Assembly (NCBI RefSeq): GCF_003933745.1
Contig: NZ_RSEB01000001.1
Span: 744,001 to 808,000, forward strand
Reading direction: 5' to 3'
DNA: 64,000 nucleotides
From: Glycomyces terrestris
GTDB taxonomy: Bacteria > Actinomycetota > Actinomycetes > Mycobacteriales > Micromonosporaceae
Within the stretch, counting starts at the first letter, position 1. Each line of letters opens with the position of its first letter. Of this stretch, positions 18,176-25,577 are shown piece by piece. Made by a program: the position numbers and the translations under genes. The notes beneath the pieces were generated by a model. That model was not told where the DNA came from. It searched no databases and saw nothing but the letters and a program-made list of their open reading frames with translations.

Positions 18176-19022
18176 ACACCGCCTGAACCGGCCAGTGGTC
18201 GGACGGCGTCATCCCCTCCGCGCTGCGGGTGTTCACGCCCGCCTTGCGGACGGTCAGCTCCTGCCGCCGCGGTCCGGACCTGACCATGATCCAGTCGATG
18301 GTCGGGCCCGCGGCCGGCTCGGTCCTCCAGCGGTTGAACGTCCCCCAGTCGGGGGTGAGGCGCTCCTCGGCCGCGGGCCAGGCGTCGGTCAGGCCGCCGC
18401 CGGCGAGCACGGCGCGGGCCGGGGAGTCGGGCCCGCAGTTGAAGTCCCCGGCGAGCACGGCCGGCCCCTGGAAGCGGCGCACCACGTCGCGGCAGATCGC
18501 CGCGCCCTTGCGGCGGGCCTTCTCCGAGCGGTGGTCGAGGTGGACGTTCACGACGTGGAAGTCCTTCCCGGTCGCCTTGTCCTCGAAGCGGACCCAGGTG
18601 AGCATCCGCACGGTGCCCGAGCGCCAGGAGCGCGACCCGATCCGGTCGGGGTGGCGCGAGAGCCACAGGTGGTCGTAGTCGAGCGGCGCCAGCCGCGAGG
18701 CGTCCCACAGGATCGCGGTCGACTCCGAGCGCGAGCCGCCGCCGCGCCCGAGGTGGATCCAGTCGTAGCCGCCGAGGTCCTCGCGCAGCTCCCACAGCTG
18801 GCGGAACCGGCCCTCCTGCGTGCACAGCACGGTCGGGCGCTCGGCCCCGACGAGGTCGCGCACCAGCGGCCGGCGCTGCCACCAGGCGTGCGCGGGGCTG
18901 CCGGAGGCGGACTTGAGGTTGTAGGTCATGAGGTGCACGTCCGGCGCCTCGACCGGGCCGATCAGGGGCGCGCCGCGCAGGACGGGCGGCGCCTCGGGGG
19001 CGGCGGTGCGAACGACGTTCAT
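18156..19022 (-). CDS. Endonuclease/exonuclease/phosphatase family protein, cytoplasmic paralogue
   Basis: 288 residues. MTYNLKSASG, CTQEGRFRQL, VNVHLDHRSEKAR, LAGDFNCGPDS and SDHWPVQAVF are the DNase I-like fold motifs that hold the metal and the catalytic His and Asp. Members hydrolyse nucleic acid or phosphoester bonds of lipids and sugars. There is no signal peptide, unlike the neighbouring paralogue at 19078. ATG 19022 is preferred because TATGGT ends 7 nt before it, a leaderless arrangement; ATG 19034 is the alternative. The two paralogues share the same motif order and Trp/Gly-rich segment before the catalytic end, so they arose by duplication. Confidence 0.85.
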   Translation of the reverse strand: MNVVRTAAPEAPPVLRGAPLIGPVEAPDVHLMTYNLKSASGSPAHAWWQRRPLVRDLVGAERPTVLCTQEGRFRQLWELREDLGGYDWIHLGRGGGSRSESTAILWDASRLAPLDYDHLWLSRHPDRIGSRSWRSGTVRMLTWVRFEDKATGKDFHVVNVHLDHRSEKARRKGAAICRDVVRRFQGPAVLAGDFNCGPDSPARAVLAGGGLTDAWPAAEERLTPDWGTFNRWRTEPAAGPTIDWIMVRSGPRRQELTVRKAGVNTRSAEGMTPSDHWPVQAVFTIGRR

Positions 19023-19077
19023 GGTCGCGACCATAGCGTCGCGTCCGCCGCCCCGCAGGCGCTTGCGCGTCCCGGCG

Positions 19078-20001
19078 CTACGGCAGCTCGATGAGCGCCT
19101 GGGCCGGCCAGTGGTCGGACGGGGTGAGGCCGTCCTTGACGTAGGTGTTGACCGCGGCCTTGAGGACCCGGATCTCGGGGGTCGTGAGGATCCAGTCGAT
19201 GCGGCGCTCGGTCTCGCTGGGGACGGGGTTCCAGCCGTTCCAGGTGCCCCACACCGGGGTGACCTGCTCTTCGGCGGCGAGCATGGTGTCGACCAGGCCG
19301 CCGTCCATGAGGATGGTGTAGGTCGGGGTGTCGGGCACCTGGTTGAAGTCGCCGGCGCTGACCACGGGGAAGCCCTGCTCGACCCAGGGGGCGATGACGT
19401 CGAGGTTCATCTGGGCGCCGCGCTGGCGGGCGTTCTCCGACTGGTGGTCGAAGTGGTTGTCGACCACGTAGAACTCCTTGTCGGTGCGCAGGTCGAGGAA
19501 CCTGATCCAGGTGAGCATCCGCACCACGTTGTTGCCCCAGCTCTTGGAGCCGATGAGCAGCGGGGTGTCGGAGAGCCACAGGTGGTCGTACTCGACGACC
19601 TTGAGGCGCTTGGAGTCCCAGTAGATCGCGGTGGCCTCCGACTTCGAGCCGCCGAGGCGGCCGAGGTGGATCCAGTCGTAGCGGTCGTCCAGGTCCTCCA
19701 GGACGTCCTGGAGCTGGCCGTAGAGGCCCTCCTGCGTGAACAGGATCGTGGGCTTCTCTCGCTTGAGGACGGTCTTGACGAGGGGGCGGCGCTCCTCCCA
19801 GGAGTGGGGGGTGGGGTCGCCCTTGTAGCGGATGTTGAAGGTGAGCAGGTGGAGCTGGTCGCGCTTGGCCTCCCCGATGAGGGAGCCGCCGAGGGTCTCC
19901 TGCGCGTGCGCGGTTCCGGAGAGGGCACCGGTGGCGACCGCCGTGGCACCGACGGCGAGGCCGGCGCCGAGCACGCCGCGTCGACTGAGGACGTTTGTCA
20001 T
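19078..20001 (-). CDS. Exported endonuclease/exonuclease/phosphatase family protein (Tat signal)
   Basis: 307 residues. The N terminus has twin arginines (SRRGVLGAG, Arg7-Arg8), a hydrophobic stretch and a likely cleavage site AHA-QE at residue 33, a Tat signal. The mature part repeats the fold of the adjacent gene: LLTFNIRYKG, FTQEGLYGQL, DNHFDHQSENARQ, SAGDFNQVPD and SDHWPAQALI. A phosphoesterase acting outside the cell is inferred; the substrate is unknown. AGAGG stands 4 nt before ATG 20001. It lies 55 nt upstream of the cytoplasmic paralogue on the same strand. Confidence 0.87.
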   Translation of the reverse strand: MTNVLSRRGVLGAGLAVGATAVATGALSGTAHAQETLGGSLIGEAKRDQLHLLTFNIRYKGDPTPHSWEERRPLVKTVLKREKPTILFTQEGLYGQLQDVLEDLDDRYDWIHLGRLGGSKSEATAIYWDSKRLKVVEYDHLWLSDTPLLIGSKSWGNNVVRMLTWIRFLDLRTDKEFYVVDNHFDHQSENARQRGAQMNLDVIAPWVEQGFPVVSAGDFNQVPDTPTYTILMDGGLVDTMLAAEEQVTPVWGTWNGWNPVPSETERRIDWILTTPEIRVLKAAVNTYVKDGLTPSDHWPAQALIELP

Positions 20002-20153
20002 TGAACCTCTATATCTCAGGATGAAACCGGGTGGAATGCAAGTTCACGACAAATGCCACCGGCGTGCAACCCTCAGTGAGTGAACGCGGGGCGAACTCGT
20101 GTCGGCGGGGCGTCGGCGCCCACAAGCGACGGTCCCGCCGCGGCGCACGGGGC

Positions 20154-20183
20154 GACGGCGGCGGGTGCAGACCCGCCGCCGTC
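20154..20183 (-). terminator. Terminator hairpin after the FAD monooxygenase gene
   Basis: GACGGCGGCGGGT, loop GCAG, ACCCGCCGCCGTC form a 13-bp perfect stem 15 nt beyond the stop of the minus-strand monooxygenase gene. Confidence 0.7.
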
Positions 20184-20198
20184 TCGGTCTCCTGGGGT

Positions 20199-21608
20199 TC
20201 AGTCCGTGACGGCGCGGGCCTCCAGGTAGGCCCGCACGGCCGCGGGGTCGTCCGCGCCGACCCAGCCGAGGTAGCCGTCGGGGCGGACGACGCGGGTGAG
20301 GCCGTCGGGCTCGGCGGAGGCGACGTCAACGGCCCCAGTGGGTTCGGTGCCGTCGAGGACGACGAAGCGGCCGCCGCGCAGGGCCTCGTAGAGCCGCGAG
20401 CCGTCCGCGAGGTCGACGTCCCGGGCGCGGGTGCCGGTGAGCGGGTGCTCGCCGTGGGCGTGCGGGTAGCGGATGTCGATGCCGCTGATGAGTCCGGTGA
20501 CCTTGTGCTGCACGGGGTCCAGGCGCAGCGCGGTGCCGAGCACGGCGCCGCGCACGGCCTTCACGACCTTCGACTTGTTGGCGGCGACGCGCAGGATCCG
20601 GCCGCTGGAGCGCAGCACCGTCTCGCCGACCGGGTGGCGCTCGGCCTCGTAGGTGTCGAGCAGGGCCGGGTCGGCGCCGCGGAGGACGGCGGCGAGCTTC
20701 CACGACAGGTTCGCGGCGTCCTGGAGGCCGGTGTTCATGCCCATGCCGCCGGCGGGCGAGTGGCAGTGGGCGGCGTCCCCGGCGAGGAGGACGCTGCCGA
20801 CGCGGTAGGTCGGGGCCTGGCGCTCGTCGGAGTGGAACCGGGAGCGCCAGCGCGGTTCGCGCATGCCGAAGTCGGTGCCGAAGGCGAGTTTCAGGGCGGT
20901 GCGGATCTCGTCGGTGGCGACGGGGGCGTCGTCGTCCTGCTGGTCGGCGGCGTTCCAGGCGATGACGCGCCAGGTGCCGTCCCCGAAGTCGGCGACGAAG
21001 CAGAAGGCGCCGCCGGCGCTGCCGACGCTGGGGCTCTGCGCGGGCGGGTCGGCGAGCTCGGCGTCGGCGAGCATCATCGACGTGAGGACGGCCTCGCCGG
21101 GGAAGGGGATGCCGGCGGCCTCGCGGACGGCGGAGCGGACGCCGTCGGCGCCGACGACGTAGGCGGCGTGGAAGTCGCCGCGGTCGGTGCGGACGGTGGT
21201 GCGGCTTTCGGTCTGGTCGACGCCGGTGACCTTGCAGCCGAAACGGAACCGGGCCCCGGCGGCGGTGGCGCGTTCGCGCAGGACGCGCTCCACGTTGTAC
21301 TGCGGGGTCATGAGCACGCAGGGGAAGCGGGAGTCGAGGCCGCCGAGGCGAATCTTGGCGGAGCCGAAGAGGAAGAGCTCGCTCAGGCGGTTGCCACCGA
21401 GGGCGAAGAGGTCGTCGGTGAGGCCGCGGGCGTCGAGGACTTCGAGCGTACGGGCGTGGACGGCGAAGGCGCGGGTGAGGTTGGAGATCGCGGCGCCGCG
21501 CTTCTCGAGGACGGTGACCTCGACGCCGGCTTCGGCGAGGTCGCCGGCGAGGAGGAGCCCGGTGGGGCCGGCTCCGACGACGATGACCTCGGACTGCTGC
21601 TGTGACAT
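20199..21608 (-). CDS. FAD-dependent aromatic monooxygenase (rifampicin monooxygenase-like)
   Basis: 469 residues of the class A flavoprotein hydroxylase family: EVIVVGAGPTGLLLAGDLA binds the ADP part of FAD, VVGADGVRSAVREAAG is the DG motif, and LLAGDAAHCHSPAGGMGMN is the GD motif. A C-terminal thioredoxin-like tail follows. These enzymes hydroxylate phenolic compounds with NAD(P)H and O2; rifampicin-inactivating Rox enzymes and polyketide-tailoring enzymes belong here, and the present sequence cannot be placed further. AGGAGG lies 4 nt before the ATG. Two overlapping palindromes 27-60 nt upstream and an iron box about 185 nt upstream suggest tight control. No regulator gene is adjacent. Confidence 0.88.
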   Translation of the reverse strand: MSQQQSEVIVVGAGPTGLLLAGDLAEAGVEVTVLEKRGAAISNLTRAFAVHARTLEVLDARGLTDDLFALGGNRLSELFLFGSAKIRLGGLDSRFPCVLMTPQYNVERVLRERATAAGARFRFGCKVTGVDQTESRTTVRTDRGDFHAAYVVGADGVRSAVREAAGIPFPGEAVLTSMMLADAELADPPAQSPSVGSAGGAFCFVADFGDGTWRVIAWNAADQQDDDAPVATDEIRTALKLAFGTDFGMREPRWRSRFHSDERQAPTYRVGSVLLAGDAAHCHSPAGGMGMNTGLQDAANLSWKLAAVLRGADPALLDTYEAERHPVGETVLRSSGRILRVAANKSKVVKAVRGAVLGTALRLDPVQHKVTGLISGIDIRYPHAHGEHPLTGTRARDVDLADGSRLYEALRGGRFVVLDGTEPTGAVDVASAEPDGLTRVVRPDGYLGWVGADDPAAVRAYLEARAVTD

Positions 21609-21634
21609 GGCGTCCTCCTAGGGGCGGGCCGGTA

Positions 21635-21668
21635 ATTCATCATTCGATGAATTCAACATACGTTGAAT
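21635..21668 (-). promoter_or_regulatory. Two overlapping 18-bp operators before the monooxygenase gene
   Basis: ATTCATCATTCGATGAAT (21635-21652) and ATTCAACATACGTTGAAT (21651-21668) are both perfect inverted repeats of the form ATTCAWC-N4-GWTGAAT, overlapping by 2 bp with centres 16 bp apart. This is the signature of a TetR- or MarR-like dimer binding twice. Confidence 0.7.
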
Positions 21669-21740
21669 TCTGTCGGCGCGGAAGCCCTCGGGCCGGAATG
21701 TGACGCAGCAGCAAGGGCGGGGAAAGCCCCGGAACGCAGC

Positions 21741-21774
21741 TAGGGCCGCGAGAGGTGAGAGACTCGCGGCCCTA
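21741..21774 (-). terminator. 12-bp hairpin, likely terminator of the VLRF1-type gene
   Basis: TAGGGCCGCGAG and CTCGCGGCCCTA enclose a 10-nt loop. It lies 55 nt past the stop of the upstream minus-strand gene and before the paired operators. No U run follows, so it might instead act within a transcript started at the iron box. Confidence 0.5.
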
Positions 21775-21790
21775 ATTCGAACTGCCGAAT

Positions 21791-21809
21791 GTAGGTTAGC
21801 ATAACCTAA
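21791..21809. promoter_or_regulatory. Iron box (DtxR/IdeR/DmdR operator)
   Basis: GTAGGTTAGCATAACCTAA matches 17 of 19 positions of the actinobacterial consensus TTAGGTTAGGCTAACCTAA and is close to a perfect palindrome. On the minus strand it contains a -10-like TATGCT. It stands between the stop of the VLRF1-type gene and the start of the monooxygenase gene, the only likely downstream target. Confidence 0.7.
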
Positions 21810-21828
21810 GTATCGACTCAAGCGGTCG

Positions 21829-22995
21829 TCACCAGCGCAGGATCGCCCCCACGCCGCCCGCCTTCTCCCCCAGGTCGACGCCTTCGCCGAGGATCGACAC
21901 GCGGGCGTCGGACGCCAGCGCCATCTCGATCATCGCCTCGCCGAGCTGCGCCTCCGCGATCGCGGTGGCGACGTCGGGCTCGCCGGGCGCGACGGCGTCG
22001 GCGAGGACCGCGCCCTCGGGGATGGTTCGCGCGCTCCAGACCGAGTCCCGCTCGATGAGCAGCCGGTCGACGCGGCCGCCCTGGAGGGCGTCGAGCACCT
22101 CCTCGGACCCGATGGCGGCCTTCGGCGGCGCCTCGGCGAAGTCGGCGGCGAGCCGCTCGTCCCGGGCCCGCCTGGCGGCGGCCATCTCGGGGGCGAGGGC
22201 CTGCTGGATCTGCGCGGGCGACTTCTGGCTCAGCACCAGCTTCGAGGCGACGGCCTCGGCCTTGACGCCGTTGCGCAGGGACTTCGTGGCGGCCTCGACG
22301 AGTTCGGGCTCGCCGCAGAAGAACAGGAGCTCCCAGCCGAACTCCTTGACGTGCTCCTCCAGCGTGGAGTGCGCGGCGGAGAGGAACTTCTGGAGGTGCT
22401 CGGCCACCCGGTAGTCGAACAGGTCCTTCTGGTTCGACGAGATGAAGCCGTCGCGGCCGCCGTAGGCGCTGCGGACGGCCGCGGGGCCCTTCATGACCCG
22501 CCACTCCTCGGTGTCGAGCTCGAAGGCGAGGCCGGAGACCTCCTCGCACTTGCCGAAGCGGCTGTCGAGCAGCCGCATCCCCTTCCCGTCGACGACCGCG
22601 ACCCCGACCGGGGAGCCTTCGGCCCAGGCGCCGAACATCGGGGCGATGTGCGACCGGGGCCCGAGGGCGACGCGGTCGGTCAGGGGCGTCTGCATCTCGA
22701 CGCTGTAGGTCTCACCGGTGCCGAGGGCGACGAACAGCGCCCGCCCGATCCCGGGCGAGCCGGGGCGGACGAGCGCCTCGATGTCGAGCTTGAGCTCCTC
22801 GACGCGGCGCCCCAGGAGGGACCTGGTGCCGTTGTCGACGGCTTCGAGCAGCTGTTTCAGGCCCTGGTCGAGCCGCGTCCTCCAGGGCGGGGTCGAGCCT
22901 TCCTGCCGGGGGTCGGCGTTGACGTAGAGCGAGAGCACGCCGGCGTCGTCCCGCAGGTGCACCAGCTTGAGCTGCGTCTCGCGATCCATGGGCAT
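21829..22995 (-). CDS. VLRF1/baeRF-type release-factor-like protein
   Basis: 388 residues starting MPMDRETQLKLVHLRDDAGVLSLYVNADPR. A mixed N-terminal domain is followed by the central VVDGKGMRLLDSRFG segment and a C-terminal eRF1 domain 3-like part that ends with GEKAGGVGAILRW, the usual closing motif. Related Vms1/ANKZF1 proteins release nascent chains from stalled ribosomes; bacterial members are little studied, and mycobacterial Rv2629 is a relative. I infer a role in ribosome rescue or stress. GGAGG lies 8 nt before ATG 22995. Upstream TTCACA-18 bp-TATCCT may be the promoter. Confidence 0.78.
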   Translation of the reverse strand: MPMDRETQLKLVHLRDDAGVLSLYVNADPRQEGSTPPWRTRLDQGLKQLLEAVDNGTRSLLGRRVEELKLDIEALVRPGSPGIGRALFVALGTGETYSVEMQTPLTDRVALGPRSHIAPMFGAWAEGSPVGVAVVDGKGMRLLDSRFGKCEEVSGLAFELDTEEWRVMKGPAAVRSAYGGRDGFISSNQKDLFDYRVAEHLQKFLSAAHSTLEEHVKEFGWELLFFCGEPELVEAATKSLRNGVKAEAVASKLVLSQKSPAQIQQALAPEMAAARRARDERLAADFAEAPPKAAIGSEEVLDALQGGRVDRLLIERDSVWSARTIPEGAVLADAVAPGEPDVATAIAEAQLGEAMIEMALASDARVSILGEGVDLGEKAGGVGAILRW

Positions 22996-23017
22996 GGCTA
23001 CCGCCTCCTCGTTGGTC

Positions 23018-23061
23018 GAATTCGCCTCAGGATATGCCTGGGCGCGACCAATTGTGAAGGT
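23018..23061 (-). promoter_or_regulatory. Promoter of the VLRF1-type gene
   Basis: On the minus strand TTCACA and TATCCT are separated by 18 bp. GTGAAACCTTCAC overlaps the -35 region as a 13-bp inverted repeat and could be an operator. Confidence 0.4.
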
Positions 23062-23079
23062 TTCACCACTTACGCGGCT

Positions 23080-23805
23080 TTAGATCGCGCAGCCCTCCGG
23101 GCCGCACGCGTCGGCGTCCTCGGCCCCGGCGATCGGGGTGATCGCGGGCCGCTGCTCGTTCCACGCCTTCTCAAGGACCTCGGCGAACAGCGCGGTCGGC
23201 TGCGCCCCGGAGACCCCGTACTTCTCGTCGATCACGAAGAACGGCACCCCGGTCGCCCCGAGCGCGGCGGCCTCGGCCTCGTCGGCGCGCACGGCGTCCC
23301 GGTACCGCTCGGGGTCGTCGAGCACGGCCACAACCTCGTCCTTGTCGAGCCCGGCGGCCACGGCCACCTCGACGACCCGGTCGCGCTCGAAGATCGAGGC
23401 CTCGTCGGCGAAGTTCGCGGCGTAGAACGCCTGCCACACCTCGGCCTCGACGCCCCGCTCGCCCGCCAGGTGCAGCAGCCGGTGCAGGTCGAACGTGTTC
23501 CCGTGGTCCCGGCCCTCGGCCTGGTACTCGAGCCCCTCGGCCTTGGCCAGGTCCTGGAGCCGGTACTCCCCGGCCTGGGCCTCGGCCCGGCTCATGCCGT
23601 ACTTCTTCACGAGCATGTCGACCACCGGCGCGGTGTCCCCCGGCTTGCGGTTCGGGTCGAGCTCGAACGACCGGTGCCGCACCTCGACGGCGACCTTCCC
23701 GTCCAGCTCCTGCACGGCCTTGTCGAACCGCGCCTTGCCCACGTAGCACCACGGGCAGGCGATGTCGGACCAGATGTCCACACGGACCTTGTTCAGTGTC
23801 GTCAC
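23080..23805 (-). CDS. DsbA-family oxidoreductase, FrnE-like
   Basis: 241 residues from GTG 23805. VDIWSDIACPWCYVGKARF carries the CPWC redox pair (Cys17 and Cys20) of the thioredoxin fold; a helical insertion precedes GVSGAQPTALFAEVLEKAW; the tail DACGPEGCAI holds a second Cys pair, as in FrnE proteins. There is no signal peptide, so it works in the cytoplasm as a disulfide isomerase or 2-hydroxychromene isomerase-like enzyme, linked to oxidative stress in relatives. A start at 23832 with GGGGA upstream is possible; the chosen start gives the family's usual short N terminus. Confidence 0.82.
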   Translation of the reverse strand: MTTLNKVRVDIWSDIACPWCYVGKARFDKAVQELDGKVAVEVRHRSFELDPNRKPGDTAPVVDMLVKKYGMSRAEAQAGEYRLQDLAKAEGLEYQAEGRDHGNTFDLHRLLHLAGERGVEAEVWQAFYAANFADEASIFERDRVVEVAVAAGLDKDEVVAVLDDPERYRDAVRADEAEAAALGATGVPFFVIDEKYGVSGAQPTALFAEVLEKAWNEQRPAITPIAGAEDADACGPEGCAI

Positions 23806-23950
23806 CCCACGCCCAACACTTGAACCTTCCACCGAATTCCCCGCTGTGCGGCGCGCCTCTCCCCCGCCCGCCCCGAAGACCCTGCACTCGCGCCCAAGCC
23901 CCCGTTCAGGTACCCTGTCTCAGGCTCGGCGCGGCCCCCACCGCGCCCCA

Positions 23951-24022
23951 GGGTGCTTAGCTCAGCGGTAGAGCACCTCCCTTACAAGGAGGTGGTCACA
24001 GGTTCGATCCCTGTAGCACCCA
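23951..24022 (+). tRNA. tRNA-Val (anticodon TAC)
   Basis: The acceptor stem GGGTGCT pairs with AGCACCC, the D arm is TAGCTCAGCGGTAGAGCA, the anticodon stem is CCTCC/GGAGG around CTTACAA, and the T arm has GGTTCGATCC. CCA is not encoded. It reads GUA and other Val codons. Accessory genes follow downstream; I did not find a repeat of its 3' end in the window. Confidence 0.95.
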
Positions 24023-24125
24023 CCCAATACTGATTACCGTGAATATGCGGTCGCCGTCCCGTGCTGCGGGTTGACCGGCAGGGCCGTCGAGGCGATGCTC
24101 GCGTGCCGGTGGCCTTGGTCGGGGG

Positions 24126-25064
24126 TCAGCTGCGCAGCAGTGTGTTCAGGTTTCGGAGGCTGCGTGCCAGGGCCGCTAGGTGGGACGCGACGGTGAGCGC
24201 CCATTGGACGGCCGCCGTCACGAGTTGCGTCGTGGTCGGGGCTTGGTCGTCGTTCTCGGCCCAGGTGTTCAGGACGTGGAGGAGTGCGGCGGTGCGTTCG
24301 CGGATGAGTTCGCGCGTGGCGGCGGTGACGATGCCGACGCCCTCGATCGCGGCCGCGAGTCCGGCGGCGGCGCCGCCGAGGGCGACCGCGGAGTTGACGT
24401 TGTGCTCCATGAGCCAGCAGTAGGCGGCATGGGCCTCGCCGGTCCATTCGGGCATGTCGTGGACGAGACGGTGCCGGAGGTCCTGCGCGATCCGCTGGAG
24501 CTCGGCCGACATGTGCCGCCAGGCCCGCACCTGCGCGGCGAGGACGTCCGGTTGGAATTCGAGCGCCTTCTCGACGCCGTGGGGCACGGCGGCGACCGCC
24601 GCGGTGTCGAGGGGGGCCGGCCGCCGCGGCTCGGCCAGAGAGCCTTCGGCCCATTCCTCGACCGCCATGGTCCGCGCGAGTCCTTGGATCTGGGCCGCGA
24701 GCTCCGCTTCGGCCGCGAAGTCGACGCTCGGCGCGGACTCGCCTTCAGGCGCCCAGTATGAAGTGGCGGTGACCCGCGCCATCGGGGGTGCGTCGGGCTC
24801 ACCCTCGAACGCCGCCGCGGTGGCGCGCAGGCGTGCCGCCGCGATGGAGAGGTTGCCGGCCAGGAACTCGACGATGCGGTCCTGCTCGCGGACGTGGGGC
24901 TCCAGTCGAGCGCTGATCCACGCGAGCATGGACGCCGGGGCGGGAGCGCCCCGGTCGATCAGGGCGCTGGTGAACCGCACGCCTTCGAGCCGGCGCCGGA
25001 GGTCGTCGATCTCGCCGGCGTGGTCGCGAATGGCCGCCGCGGCGGGTCCGGGGGTCTGGGTCAA
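24126..25064 (-). CDS. WXG100-like helical protein, possible type VII secretion substrate
   Basis: 312 residues, almost wholly alpha-helical and Ala/Leu-rich. MPEWTGEAHAAYCWLMEH holds a WxG turn followed by a long helix rich in Ala and Gly, a pattern seen in the ESX/LXG-like N domains of actinobacterial secreted effectors. No toxin domain follows; the chain ends after RSLRNLNTLLRS. TTG 25064 is the start with the most coherent N terminus (MTQTPGPAAAAIRDH) but has a poor ribosome site. It lies 55 nt after a 119-residue ORF of unknown function. No secretion ATPase is in the window. The family call is inference. Confidence 0.6.
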   Translation of the reverse strand: MTQTPGPAAAAIRDHAGEIDDLRRRLEGVRFTSALIDRGAPAPASMLAWISARLEPHVREQDRIVEFLAGNLSIAAARLRATAAAFEGEPDAPPMARVTATSYWAPEGESAPSVDFAAEAELAAQIQGLARTMAVEEWAEGSLAEPRRPAPLDTAAVAAVPHGVEKALEFQPDVLAAQVRAWRHMSAELQRIAQDLRHRLVHDMPEWTGEAHAAYCWLMEHNVNSAVALGGAAAGLAAAIEGVGIVTAATRELIRERTAALLHVLNTWAENDDQAPTTTQLVTAAVQWALTVASHLAALARSLRNLNTLLRS

Positions 25065-25119
25065 CGGTCGTGCACGTCTCCGATGTCGTCGCCGGGGCGG
25101 TGCGCCCCGGCCTGGGGGC

Positions 25120-25479
25120 TCAGTACATCGTCTCGGGGCGCTTGCCGTGGCGCTCCTGATAGGCGGATCTGATCTCCTCCGCGACGTCTTCTCCCGCGTG
25201 GAGGCGGACGAGGAGGGGGACGAGCCAGTCGAGTCCGGCGGCGTCGAACTCCTCGCCGAACTGCGGGTTGAGGCCGGTGCGGTGCTCGTCGAGGACGTTG
25301 CCGAGGGGGACGAGGCCGCCGGCGTTGACGACGTGGGGGCCGATCGAGAAGGCCAGCACCGAGTCGGCGCCGTTCGGCCGGACGCCGACCTCGATCGGGT
25401 GCGGGTAGCCGCCGCCGGACGCGGTGCGCGCCACCACGATGAAGCTCGGCGGGTTCTTGCGCTTCCTCTGTTTTCCCAT
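25120..25479 (-). CDS. Hypothetical protein paired with the WXG-like gene
   Basis: 119 residues: a basic start (MGKQRKRKNPPS), a beta-rich middle (PHPIEVGVRPNGADSVLAFSIG) and an acidic helical end. I recognise no family. Same strand and close spacing to the WXG-like gene suggest cotranscription; a chaperone or immunity role is possible but unsupported. No strong ribosome site is seen before ATG 25479. Confidence 0.6.
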   Translation of the reverse strand: MGKQRKRKNPPSFIVVARTASGGGYPHPIEVGVRPNGADSVLAFSIGPHVVNAGGLVPLGNVLDEHRTGLNPQFGEEFDAAGLDWLVPLLVRLHAGEDVAEEIRSAYQERHGKRPETMY

Positions 25480-25577
25480 GCCCCCATTCGATCACAGGGT
25501 CGAACGGGGGCACGGTCCCGTCAGCCGGGGCGGAAACCTCAGGCGGAGACGGGGTCGGGCGGGTTCGTGTCCGCCGG

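Noticed and set aside
20199-21608. Calling the monooxygenase rifampicin-resistance gene rox
   Set aside because: Class A flavin hydroxylases share these motifs broadly; the rifamycin-associated inverted repeat was not seen upstream, so only a similarity is stated.
23951-24060. Integrated element at tRNA-Val with attachment-site duplication
   Set aside because: No integrase and no second copy of the tRNA 3' end were seen in the window.
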